From: Pseudochelatococcus sp047501465
GTDB lineage: Bacteria; Pseudomonadota; Alphaproteobacteria; Rhizobiales; Beijerinckiaceae
Direction of reading: 5' to 3'
Assembly: GCF_047501465.1 (NCBI RefSeq)
Contig: NZ_JAZDRL010000001.1
Location: 1,550,001-1,614,000, forward strand
Length of the DNA stretch: 64,000 nt
The notes below the pieces were generated by a model. The model saw nothing but the letters and a program-made list of their open reading frames with translations. It did no database searches and had not been told where the DNA came from. Made by a program: the position numbers and the translations under genes. Below, one piece after another: positions 45,187 through 54,005 of this stretch; within the stretch, counting starts at the first letter, position 1; each line of letters begins with the position of its first letter.

Positions 45187-47892
45187 TTACGCACTCGCCG
45201 GTTGCGATAAACCAGCGCTTTCTTTGTTGGTAATTGAATATGAAGCTGGGCCATCAAAGGTAATAACGGTGTCGAACATGGCGAGGTTCGCGTCATCGCG
45301 GGCAACCATGATAAGGCTTCGATCGCGGAAAAGCTCAAGCAGGTGGCCTAGAATCACTGTTGATTCATCATCAGGATAAGCTGCAAATGCGCCGTCGATA
45401 ATAAAAATATCAGGCCGCTTCACCATGCAGCGAACAAGATCGACACCAGCCTGTTGGCGGCGGGTCAGCATGCGCCCGCTGGGGCCAACCTCGAAATCCA
45501 GGCCGACAGCGCAAATTGCAGGCCGCAAATGCAGGTCTTCCACAACATCTACAATCACCTCAAGCACACGCGTTTTGGCATTGGCGATGCTTAAATTTGT
45601 TCTGCCGAATAGTAGATTATCCCGCAGTGGCGCGTTGTGACACAGCAGGTCCGCATTGTATGGCTCAAGATCATAGCTGGTTGAAGAGCGCTCAATTTCA
45701 TTACGCACTCGCCAGCGCGCCTTTAGAATGCGTGCGCGCATATCATCATCGAGTAAACCAAGGCGGTGGCGTGCTTCGATATAGTCGAAGGAGGGGGAGA
45801 GGAGGTGTTCTCTGTCGATATCGCTCAAGCCACGGACATTTCGAGCTTCAAAGCGATTTAATGCCTCCTGATAATCCTCAATTTCGTCTGATGCCAGAAA
45901 CGAGAACTGTGCAACAAGAGGATGATCTGGGGGCAATTCAGCAAAGATTTCCATCATGGTCGAGGCGATTTTAGCCCCGATGCGGATAAGATCTTCCGTA
46001 AGTCCCTCAGCATTGAGCACCCCTAACAACAGTGGATTGCGCGCACGTCCGCGGCCGTTGAAAAGGGGATCGCGTGAGGCGCCGAAAAGCAAGTTTTCAC
46101 CAATGCTGGCCAGGTTTGTATAGCGCTGCTCATCGAACGTCTCGACGAGATCTGCCATATTACATGATGATAGGCGCTCCCGTAGATGGCGGCGTGCATC
46201 GACGATCTTGCTGGCCAATGCCGGGAAACGCTCCGTGTCCACCCAGCCATTAATGCCGAAATGGAAGATGTCGTCACGCATACCAACGCGCGCCAGATGC
46301 TCTACCAGAATGCTATCGAGCTCTTTGGAGGTGAGCTTGCCTATTGTGGCATGGTCGATCCAGTCATCGTGCGGGCTATCGAGTGGATTGCCGGTACGAA
46401 GCGCTTCTGCAATCCGTATTTCATCGCTGGAGTGCGCTTGCATTTGGGTATCGGCCGAAATGGCTTTCACTTTGTGGCGAAGGCCATAAAGCAAATTGTA
46501 GCGCAAACTGCCAGGGAAGAGACGTGGCTGCGTGCCGGCATAGGCAATGCGCCGCCCTGTTATTTCTTCAGGCAGGCGCAGAAAATCCTCATCCGCAATA
46601 TTGATGTTGCCACTGATCGGAATGATACGGCGCGCCAGCACTTCGGCGATGGCACGAGGAGCAGGGCTATGTCTGCTTGGCATGACAACACTTGATGGGA
46701 AGCCCCATGACAACGATACATCATCAACCAGTGTCGTGCCGTGTTGGTCATACACGCGCAGTTTTTCGATGGTGACAGGCCCTGCAAGATGGATCGTATT
46801 AATGTCCGGTGATAGTTCGGGCTCTTCCGGCAGGAGGCGCTCAGGCATGAACTGCTGGATGATCTGATCGTATTTAATCTGGACATCAAGGCGCTGCTGA
46901 TCCCAATCGATAAGCTCTTTCAGTGGGGGCGGCAGATCGCGATAGGCAGCAATCACGGCAACCAGCTGGCCTATGTCGAGGCTGCCTTTCAGGGCAAAGT
47001 AACCGCCAATGGCATAGAAGAAAAAGGGTGTGAGTTGCGACAGGAAGTTATTGAGGAACTTCACCATGAACTTCCACTTATAGATGCGGAAGCGCAAATC
47101 GAAGAGGCCGTAAAGCCGCTCGCCAATTTCGGATTTTTCCCACCGCCCGGTGCCATGACTGTGGACGGCATCCATGCCTTCAACCACCTCACCAATGCGG
47201 CCGGCCAAAAGCCGTGACGCAAGCTGGCGTTCCTTGCCAAGCCGCAGCTGGATACGCCTAAGCCTTGGAATCACAGTAAATTGAATGCCGACTATGAACA
47301 GAACAACCAGCCCCAGCTGCATGCTCTGCATCATAATGAAGGTCATCGCTGTTAGTGCCTGACTGGATAGAAGCAGCGGTTGCACAAAAGCATCACCGAT
47401 AAAGCCACCGATTGGCTCTACCTCGTCCTTGATGATGGTTGCGGTTTCTGATGGTTTGGTTGTGCGCAATGTATCAGGCGTAAACCTTAGCGTGATCGCG
47501 AACAGATCAAACCGCAGGCGACGCAGCATGCGCTCCCCCAACGCCCCCTTGGCAATGTTGATCCAGTATTTAAAGCCGCCATTGATAAAGACGAAAGCCA
47601 GAAACAGGAGTGATAGACCAAGCAGCAGCCCAATCTGATCAACTGTTATCCCGGGAATTAAAGTGATGGTTTCTCCGCCCAAAAATGCAGGAAGCGTAAA
47701 GCTCAGGGGTGAGAAAACCGTTTGAGTCTTACCATTCTGGAAGGCTTGCCCCATGATTGCATCATTGACAATCTGTTTCGGCAAATCGAGCGACCAGAAG
47801 TAAAATGGCATAGACAGAAGGACCACGATAAAAATCGCGATCTGATCCCGTTGCGAATATCGCCAGATGTATCGGAACAGAGACCTGTCCAA
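45187..47892 (-). CDS. ABC-transporter-like membrane protein with degenerate ATPase domain
   Basis: From the TTG at 47892 (GGAGGAACGCC in front) the product is 901 residues: (L)DRSLFRYIWRYSQRDQIAIF. The N-terminal part (about 1-340) has the layout of an ABC exporter membrane domain, with several hydrophobic segments. The C-terminal part aligns in order with a nucleotide-binding domain. But the P-loop position reads VVMPSRHSPAPRAIAEVL (near 402-418), without GKS/T. The signature reads LTRRQQ (near 809). Walker B PDIFIIDGAFAAYP (near 827) has Gly for the catalytic Glu, and the H-loop is Arg (MVARDD). Only the Q-loop Gln (AGTQPRLF) seems kept. About 310 residues lie between Q-loop and signature. 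NLL(Y/F)G occurs three times. The frame is intact, so this looks like a maintained pseudo-ATPase. It is divergent from the glycan operon. Confidence 0.75.
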   Translation of the reverse strand: MDRSLFRYIWRYSQRDQIAIFIVVLLSMPFYFWSLDLPKQIVNDAIMGQAFQNGKTQTVFSPLSFTLPAFLGGETITLIPGITVDQIGLLLGLSLLFLAFVFINGGFKYWINIAKGALGERMLRRLRFDLFAITLRFTPDTLRTTKPSETATIIKDEVEPIGGFIGDAFVQPLLLSSQALTAMTFIMMQSMQLGLVVLFIVGIQFTVIPRLRRIQLRLGKERQLASRLLAGRIGEVVEGMDAVHSHGTGRWEKSEIGERLYGLFDLRFRIYKWKFMVKFLNNFLSQLTPFFFYAIGGYFALKGSLDIGQLVAVIAAYRDLPPPLKELIDWDQQRLDVQIKYDQIIQQFMPERLLPEEPELSPDINTIHLAGPVTIEKLRVYDQHGTTLVDDVSLSWGFPSSVVMPSRHSPAPRAIAEVLARRIIPISGNINIADEDFLRLPEEITGRRIAYAGTQPRLFPGSLRYNLLYGLRHKVKAISADTQMQAHSSDEIRIAEALRTGNPLDSPHDDWIDHATIGKLTSKELDSILVEHLARVGMRDDIFHFGINGWVDTERFPALASKIVDARRHLRERLSSCNMADLVETFDEQRYTNLASIGENLLFGASRDPLFNGRGRARNPLLLGVLNAEGLTEDLIRIGAKIASTMMEIFAELPPDHPLVAQFSFLASDEIEDYQEALNRFEARNVRGLSDIDREHLLSPSFDYIEARHRLGLLDDDMRARILKARWRVRNEIERSSTSYDLEPYNADLLCHNAPLRDNLLFGRTNLSIANAKTRVLEVIVDVVEDLHLRPAICAVGLDFEVGPSGRMLTRRQQAGVDLVRCMVKRPDIFIIDGAFAAYPDDESTVILGHLLELFRDRSLIMVARDDANLAMFDTVITFDGPASYSITNKESAGLSQPASA

Positions 47893-48226
47893 GGCGTTCC
47901 TCCGTGCGGCAAGCCGCAATGCAACATGCCTTCCATGAGAAGGAATAGGCGAGCAGGGCGCAAGTATCCAAGTAATTGCCCATATGAGATGAAAAAGCTG
48001 TCCTTTTTTTGTCGCGACCAATTACCATTGTGGACAAAAGGCATAGCTTTCCGATACTGAACAAGAATGAGGTGATCAATACGGCACGCTCGAAAGGGCA
48101 TAAATTTTATCTGGCGTGATCTATCTCTAGCAGGGCAATTGCTTGGCTGCGTGAATCCAGTCATGTTGTAAGTGTTCAAGTTGTTGCGATAAAAGACATC
48201 ATTATGATTTCAGGAGGCTGTCCGTA
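47893..48226. promoter_or_regulatory. Divergent spacer between ABC-like gene and glycan operon
   Basis: The 334 bases lie between two divergent transcription units and must hold both promoters. TCAGGAGG just before 48227 is a strong ribosome binding site for the first glycosyltransferase. The open frame of the ABC-like gene extends into this spacer up to 48021, but the sequence there is poorly protein-like. No RNA gene or clear operator seen. Confidence 0.4.
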
Positions 48227-49519
48227 ATGGCAGCGATAAGTGGTATTGTTTCAGATGCATCAACGGCAACAAGCACCCCAGAGGGCGCTATAGCAGAACG
48301 CTGGCCGTTGCCCGAAAGGGTTATGATCTACAGCCATGACACGTTTGGCCTTGGACATCTGCGTCGGGCGTGCGCTATCGCCAACGCCATGGTGGCGGAT
48401 AACCCAGCCGTTTCAGTGCTGATTATCTCTGGTTCACCGGTCATTGGTAATTACGAGTTTGGTCCTGGCGTTGATTATGTCCGCATTCCAGGCGTCGTGA
48501 AGCAGCCGGATGGTGATTATCGCAGCCTGAACCTTAATATGGATCTTGATGAAGCTGTGGCTTTACGCGCAGCGATCATCGCCAAAACCGTAGAAGCGTT
48601 TAGACCAGGGCTTTTCATCGTTGATAAGGAGCCAACAGGCTTCCGGGGCGAAGTGATGCCGGCGCTTGAGTTGCTGCGGGCGCGTGGCACACGGCTGGTG
48701 CTCGGCATTCGTGATATTCTCGATGAGCCTGCGCTGCTTGTGCCTGAATGGGCACGTAAAGGCGCAACCGAGGCGTTGGCAACGTTTTATGATGAGATCT
48801 GGGTCTATGGTTTGCCACAGATCTATGCACCATTGCAGCCGCTTGCGCTCGCGCCGGATATTGAGGAACGCATTGTCTACACGGGATATTTGCGTCGCGA
48901 AGTGCCGCGTGAATCGCGCCTTTCGCGCTATCCCAACATAACGCAGGATCCGTTCATACTGGTGACGACAGGTGGTGGTGGTGATGGCGAAGATGTGATC
49001 GATTGGGTGATCTCGGCCTACGAAACCGAGGATGCTCCAACCATCCCCGCATTGATTGTGTTCGGGCCGTTTCTCAACCGTGAATGTCGCAATGGTTTTA
49101 TGGCTCGCATTGCCCGGATTCCGCAATTGGATGCCATCGGCTTTGATAGCAAGCTGGAAGTATTGATGGATCGCGCTTCGGGCGTGATTGCGATGGGCGG
49201 CTACAATACATTTTGTGAGCTGCTCTCGTTTGACAAGCCTGCCTTGATTGTCCCACGCACGCGCCCCAGACTCGAACAGTATATCCGTGCCGTACAGGCA
49301 CAGAGGATTGGCTTGGTGCGCATGCTATCGGAGGAGGGCGAAATGCGTGATCCTGAGCGGATGGCACAAGCAATCAAGGGGCTGTTGGGGCAGGGGCGCC
49401 CGTCTGATGTCGTGGTGCCTGGCTTATTGGACGGGCTTGCGGTGATCAAAGAGCGGCTTGCATCCTTCCGCAAGGAGGTGCACGATCCAATAGCAATTCC
49501 CATACAGGCTGCGGAATGA
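48227..49519 (+). CDS. MurG-like (GT-B fold, family 28 type) glycosyltransferase
   Basis: The 430-residue product starts a four-gene glycan operon. It shows the N-terminal MIYSHDTFGLGHLRRACAIA (glycine-rich acceptor loop of MurG-like enzymes), DKEPTGFRGEVMPALELL, and ILVTTGGGGDGEDVIDW. The donor-binding region has GVIAMGGYNTFCELLSFDKP and PALIVPRTRPRLEQYIRAVQ. It is cytoplasmic or membrane-associated, with no transmembrane segment. It overlaps the next gene by four bases (ATGA). Donor and acceptor are unknown. Confidence 0.8.
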   Translation: MAAISGIVSDASTATSTPEGAIAERWPLPERVMIYSHDTFGLGHLRRACAIANAMVADNPAVSVLIISGSPVIGNYEFGPGVDYVRIPGVVKQPDGDYRSLNLNMDLDEAVALRAAIIAKTVEAFRPGLFIVDKEPTGFRGEVMPALELLRARGTRLVLGIRDILDEPALLVPEWARKGATEALATFYDEIWVYGLPQIYAPLQPLALAPDIEERIVYTGYLRREVPRESRLSRYPNITQDPFILVTTGGGGDGEDVIDWVISAYETEDAPTIPALIVFGPFLNRECRNGFMARIARIPQLDAIGFDSKLEVLMDRASGVIAMGGYNTFCELLSFDKPALIVPRTRPRLEQYIRAVQAQRIGLVRMLSEEGEMRDPERMAQAIKGLLGQGRPSDVVVPGLLDGLAVIKERLASFRKEVHDPIAIPIQAAE

Positions 49520-50826
49520 CCAAAGCGCTCCCGATAATTCAGCGTAAACCCGCCCCGCAACGTCGCATAGCGATGGTGGTGAAGGGATATCCGCGCCTTT
49601 CCGAAACATTCATTGCGCAGGAATTGTTGGCGTTACAACAGCGCGAGCTGCCGTTTGAGATCTGGTCGTTGCGCCACCCCACTGATAAAAGCATGCATCC
49701 TATGCATAAAGCGATAACCGCGCCGGTCGCTTATTTGCCCGAGTATCTTTATCAAGCGCCGCTCAGGGTGTTGCGCGGGTTTTTGGCAAGTGCGCGTCTG
49801 CCAGGTTTTAAGGCAGTCATGCGGCAGTTTCGGCAGGATTTTTCGCGTGATCGTACCGTTAATCGTATCCGCCGGTTAGGACAGGCGTTCGTGATGGCGC
49901 GCGAGTTGCCGGATGATATCGGGCATCTGCACGTACATTTTCTGCACACTCCAGCATCTGTGACGCGATATGCAGCCCGTCTGCGTGGTATCAGCTGGAG
50001 CTTCTCGGCACATGCCAAGGATATCTGGACGACGCCTGATTGGGAAAAACGCGAAAAGCTTGCTGATTCACTCTGGGGCGTTACCTGCACCAAAGCTGGA
50101 TGGGAGCATCTGAGTAGCCATGCGCCGCGCCGTGACCATGTCACGCTGGCGTATCATGGGCTGGATCTGTGCCGTTTTCCCGCGCCGCCCGAACACGCGC
50201 GCCGGGATGGTTCTGATCCGGCTGATCCCGTGCGCATTGTCTCGGTCGGTCGAGCGGTGGCGAAGAAAGGGTTTGATGATCTGCTTTCCGCCCTCGCAGC
50301 ATTGCCTGAAGGGCTGCACTGGCGCTTTGCGCATATTGGCGGCGGCACTCTGCTTGATGAATTAAAGCAACAGGCCCAGCGCGAGGGTGTTGCTGAGCGA
50401 GTGGCTTTTCTGGGCTCAAAATCGCAACCAGATGTTATCTCTTTGATGCGGGAGGCAGATATTTTTGTGCTGCCTTCCAAAGAAGGCGATGGTGGCGATC
50501 GTGATGGCCTGCCGAACGTGATCATGGAAGCGGCAAGCCAAAGCCTGGCTATTATCGCGACCGATTTTGCCGGCATTCCCGAGTTTATCAATCACGGTAA
50601 AGAGGGCGTACTCGTGCCCCCTGCACGTTGGGATATGCTTGCAAATGCGATCAACATGCTGGCGCGCGATCCAGACAAGCGCGCTTTGCTCGGCTTTGCG
50701 GCGGCAGATCGGTTGCGTGAGGATTTCTCGATTGATGCGGGTATTGATGCCATCGAAGCGCGGTTGCGTGCGGCGCTGGGGGTAGCAAGGTCGTTTGCGC
50801 CTGCGCAGCGGGATACGGTTGCGTGA
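49516..50826 (+). CDS. Glycosyltransferase family 4 protein
   Basis: The 436-residue product has a GT-B layout. The N-terminal part reads IAMVVKGYPRLSETFIAQEL, with HLHVHFLHTPASVTRYAARL and SFSAHAKDIWTTPDWEKRE in the middle. The GT4 C-terminal domain has IVSVGRAVAKKGFDDLLSAL, DIFVLPSKEGDGGDRDGLPN and VIMEAASQSLAIIATDFAG, including the E-x7-E-like donor site (here spread over EGDGGDRDGLPNVIMEAAS). It resembles the exopolysaccharide/colanic-acid type. Both ends overlap their neighbours by four bases, so translation of the operon is tightly coupled. Confidence 0.85.
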   Translation: MTKALPIIQRKPAPQRRIAMVVKGYPRLSETFIAQELLALQQRELPFEIWSLRHPTDKSMHPMHKAITAPVAYLPEYLYQAPLRVLRGFLASARLPGFKAVMRQFRQDFSRDRTVNRIRRLGQAFVMARELPDDIGHLHVHFLHTPASVTRYAARLRGISWSFSAHAKDIWTTPDWEKREKLADSLWGVTCTKAGWEHLSSHAPRRDHVTLAYHGLDLCRFPAPPEHARRDGSDPADPVRIVSVGRAVAKKGFDDLLSALAALPEGLHWRFAHIGGGTLLDELKQQAQREGVAERVAFLGSKSQPDVISLMREADIFVLPSKEGDGGDRDGLPNVIMEAASQSLAIIATDFAGIPEFINHGKEGVLVPPARWDMLANAINMLARDPDKRALLGFAAADRLREDFSIDAGIDAIEARLRAALGVARSFAPAQRDTVA

Positions 50827-51926
50827 TCGCATTCTATGCACCATTGAAATCTCCCGATTTTCCGACCGCCTCCGGTGATCGGCGCATGGCGCAATTGCTG
50901 CTTGCGGCGCTGACACGTGCTGGTCTTGCGCCCCGTCTTGAAAGCAGTCTGCGCGCTTATGAGCCAACGGGTGCGCAAGAGGCGCAAGCTGTCGTGCAGG
51001 AATGTGCAGCAACTGAGGTGAAGCGCCTCTTAGAGCTGTATCAGGCGCAGCCGGAACTTCGCCCACGTTTGTGGTTCACATATCACTGCTATTACAAAGC
51101 TGTAGATTACATTGGGCCGGTGATAGCGCGTGCATTGAACATTCCTTATTGCGTGGCCGAAGCCTCACGTGCGCCTCAGCGGGCAACGGGAATGTTTGCG
51201 CAGGCGCATGCGATGAATGAGGCTGCACTGGATTTTGCAAGCATGATCTTTGTCATGACAGCGAAAGATCGGCCAGCGCTTGAACAGGCGCGGACTGCAG
51301 GGCAGCAGCTGATCGATTTGCCGCCCTTTATCGATCAATGCGCAGCAACTTATCGTCCGCGCGCTTCTCGTGACGTGGTGGAACTTCTAAGCGTCGCGAT
51401 GATGCGCTGGGGGGTTAAGCGCGAAAGCTACGGGCAGTTGGCGCAGGCTTTGGCTCTCGTCGATGGTCCCTGGCATCTGACCATTGTTGGGGAAGGTGAG
51501 GCGCAGGCTGAAGTGGAAGCGCTATTTGCGCCCTTTGCAGAACGGGTGACATTCACAGGCCTGGTAAGTGATGCTGATGCGCTGGCGGCACTTTATGAAA
51601 AAGCCGATCTGTTGGTATGGCCGGCAGTCAATGAGGCTTATGGCATGGTGTTTCTGGAGGCAGCTGCATATGGATGCCCTGCGCTTGCTGGTGATCATGG
51701 TGGGGTGGCGAGTGTGGTGTGTGACGGGCAGACAGGCATTCTGGTGCCGCCCGGAGATATTGCAGCATTTGCACAAGCCTTGAGTGGTCTGATTGAGGCG
51801 CCCGCGCGTCGGCAAGCTTTGGGCGCGCAGGCGTATGCTTTTGTGCGAGAAAGCCGTACGCTTGATAGCGCAGCAACGATCCTGCATGAAGCGCTTGTGC
51901 CTTTGATTGGCAGGGTGCGCGTATGA
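50823..51926 (+). CDS. Glycosyltransferase family 4 protein
   Basis: The 367-residue product starts at a GTG that overlaps the previous stop (GTGA). The N-terminus MIAFYAPLKSPDFPTASGDR, with RRMAQLLLAAL, is the usual acceptor-loop region. The C-terminal donor domain has LTIVGEGEAQAEVEALF, VTFTGLVSDADALAALYEKA, ADLLVWPAVNEAYGMVFLEA and AAYGCPALAGDHGG; EAYGMVFLEA is the E-x7-E motif of GT4. No membrane segments. It overlaps the next gene by four bases. Confidence 0.85.
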   Translation: MIAFYAPLKSPDFPTASGDRRMAQLLLAALTRAGLAPRLESSLRAYEPTGAQEAQAVVQECAATEVKRLLELYQAQPELRPRLWFTYHCYYKAVDYIGPVIARALNIPYCVAEASRAPQRATGMFAQAHAMNEAALDFASMIFVMTAKDRPALEQARTAGQQLIDLPPFIDQCAATYRPRASRDVVELLSVAMMRWGVKRESYGQLAQALALVDGPWHLTIVGEGEAQAEVEALFAPFAERVTFTGLVSDADALAALYEKADLLVWPAVNEAYGMVFLEAAAYGCPALAGDHGGVASVVCDGQTGILVPPGDIAAFAQALSGLIEAPARRQALGAQAYAFVRESRTLDSAATILHEALVPLIGRVRV

Positions 51927-53815
51927 GTTTGCGTGTGCTTATTTCGGTGACGCATTTATTGGGTGTTGGCCATCTGGCACGTGCTGCAGCGATCGCGCGT
52001 GGACTTGCGCAAGCGGGGCATGAAGTCACCCTCATTTCGGGTGGTAATCCCGCATCTCTGGTAGCGATGGATGGTGTACGACTAATCCAGCTGCCCCCGG
52101 TTCACATCGCTGGTACAGCATTTTCCACGCTGCTTGGCGCAGATGGCTCGCCAGTGAGTGAGGCTGTTCTGCACGAACGGCAGCGGATGATGGTTGAGAC
52201 GGTTGCAGAATGTCAGCCGAATGTTGTCATTACAGAGCTTTTTCCGTTCGGTCGCAGGGTGCTGGCAGATGAATTTATAGCGTTCATTGCGGCGGCGCGC
52301 TGCCTTGATCCGCGACCGGCCATTCTCTGTTCCATCCGCGATGTGCTGGTTGCACCGGCAAAAATGCAGCGCGTTGATGAAACGCATACGCGGCTCCGAG
52401 CGCTTTATGACGGTGTGCTTGTGCATGGCGATGAGGATGTCTTACCGCTGGAACGCTCTTGGCCAATTGCTGCCGACCTCAAGCCGATGCTGCATTATAC
52501 GGGTTATGTCGATGAAGGTGCAGCCAACAAACCGCCTGTGAATGTGGTCCGCAATGATGAGATCATCATCTCGGGTGGCGGTAGTGCATCATCGCTGCCG
52601 CTCTATAAAGCTGCGATTGCTGCTGCTGCAATCATCACGAATTATAAGTGGCGGGTTCTGGTTGGTCGTGGCGTTGCTGAGGATGCGTTTAATGCGCTGG
52701 TAGAGGCAGCGCCAACGCATGTAGTCGTTGAGCGTGTGCGCACCGATTTTCCGACGCTTCTCGCACAGGCCGCGCTTTCTGTTTCTCAAGCGGGCTATAA
52801 CACGGTGGTTGATCTACTGCGGGCGCGGGTGCGCTCGGTGGTGGTGCCGTTTGAGGCAGGGAATGAAACCGAGCAGCGTCTACGGGCTGAGGGTCTTGCG
52901 CAAGCTGGCATCTGGCCTTTCACAGTTGTGCCAGAGGCCACACTAACGGCGCAAACTCTGGCTGATGCAATCATCAATACGTTCAAATGTGAGGTGCCTT
53001 CAAAGGCAGCAATCCGGCGGGATGGCGTGGCAACAAGTATTGCGTTCATCGAGCGTTTTGGCCTAAGGGCACAATATCCCGCGTTATCGTGCGCACTAGA
53101 TGAGGTGGCGGCGGCTGGGCGCAAAGTCAGGCTTTGGTGGCGGGATGATGATGCCATCGCACCGACGCCCGCTTTGGAGCAACTGCTCATGCTTTCGCAA
53201 AAGCACGCTGTGCCGTTGGCGATTGCGGCAGTGCCAGCCTCTGCATCTGAAGCACTTGCCGCACGTCTTGCCCATGCGCCGTTGGCAAGTGTTTTGGTGC
53301 ACGGTCTGTCACATACCAATCATGCATCGATAACCGACAAGAAGGCCGAGTTCGGAGCTCACCGTGCGTTATCTGCTCTTATGGCAGATGCGGCAGAAGG
53401 TTTGCGCTTGGCACGGGCACGCTTTGGTGAGGTGCTCCTGCCGGTTTTCGTGCCACCCTGGAATCGCATCAGTTCGGACCTCGCAAAGCAGCTCGGCACG
53501 CTGGGATATTGCGGCCTCTCCACAGCTGGGAAAACCAGGACATTGGCGGATATCACCGTCATCAACACGCATCTTGATCCCATTGCCTGGCATGAAGGCG
53601 GGGGGCTTTTACCACCATCACTGATTGATAGCCGTGCGGCAGAGCAGGTGCTTTTACAATGCAATAGCAGTGCACCGATTGCGCTTGGACTGCTGACACA
53701 CCATTTGGTGCAAGATGAGGCAACGTGGGCCTATATCGACAATCTGCTAGCATGGATCACATGTCACCCTGCTGTAGAGGTTGTTGATGCGCGGGATATT
53801 TTTTGCTGCTCGTAA
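51923..53815 (+). CDS. Fusion: MurG-like glycosyltransferase with polysaccharide-deacetylase-like domain
   Basis: The 630-residue product joins two enzyme-like halves. Residues 1 to about 375 are MurG-like: VTHLLGVGHLARAAAIARGL, EIIISGGGSASSLPLYKAAI, and ALSVSQAGYNTVVDLLRARV with VVVPFEAGNETEQRLRAEGL. Residues from about 395 resemble a NodB-type deacetylase: VRLWWRDDDAIAPTPALEQL (a DD metal-ligand pair), SVLVHGLSHTNHA (His ligands), EFGAHR and PVFVPPWNRIS. The C-terminal half may remove acetyl groups from the sugar that the N-terminal half adds. That is inference from the fusion. It ends the operon. Confidence 0.75.
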   Translation: MSLRVLISVTHLLGVGHLARAAAIARGLAQAGHEVTLISGGNPASLVAMDGVRLIQLPPVHIAGTAFSTLLGADGSPVSEAVLHERQRMMVETVAECQPNVVITELFPFGRRVLADEFIAFIAAARCLDPRPAILCSIRDVLVAPAKMQRVDETHTRLRALYDGVLVHGDEDVLPLERSWPIAADLKPMLHYTGYVDEGAANKPPVNVVRNDEIIISGGGSASSLPLYKAAIAAAAIITNYKWRVLVGRGVAEDAFNALVEAAPTHVVVERVRTDFPTLLAQAALSVSQAGYNTVVDLLRARVRSVVVPFEAGNETEQRLRAEGLAQAGIWPFTVVPEATLTAQTLADAIINTFKCEVPSKAAIRRDGVATSIAFIERFGLRAQYPALSCALDEVAAAGRKVRLWWRDDDAIAPTPALEQLLMLSQKHAVPLAIAAVPASASEALAARLAHAPLASVLVHGLSHTNHASITDKKAEFGAHRALSALMADAAEGLRLARARFGEVLLPVFVPPWNRISSDLAKQLGTLGYCGLSTAGKTRTLADITVINTHLDPIAWHEGGGLLPPSLIDSRAAEQVLLQCNSSAPIALGLLTHHLVQDEATWAYIDNLLAWITCHPAVEVVDARDIFCCS

Positions 53816-53853
53816 CGCAGTGTCTGCATGCAAAAATCACTATCCCAGGAATT

Positions 53854-53944
53854 ATAGCAGAATGCATTAAACCTGAATTGCTAGATTGCTATAATTCTTT
53901 GTTTATGCATCAAATTTATTCAGAAAGCGGTATCCACTTTTTGG
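53854..53944. repeat. Dispersed repeat, family B, copy 2
   Basis: This is the partner of 45061-45153 in the same orientation: ATAGCAGAATGCATTAAACC at the left, ATTTATTCAGAAAGCGGTAT and CCACTTTTTGG at the right. It stands directly after the glycan operon. An inner 11-bp inverted repeat (GAATTATAGCA 53849-53859 with TGCTATAATTC 53887-53897) overlaps its left half and may act in transcription termination, though a clean T-run is missing. Confidence 0.6.
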
Positions 53945-54005
53945 TTTGATACATTAGCGAATGCTAGACTAGAATAAAAAATAAAACCGGGTGGAGTGGT
54001 GCAGC

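Noticed and set aside
45187..47892. Frameshift or sequencing error as cause of the missing Walker motifs
   Set aside because: The frame is continuous and the aligned context on both sides of each lost motif is still recognisable, so substitutions rather than shifts explain the loss.
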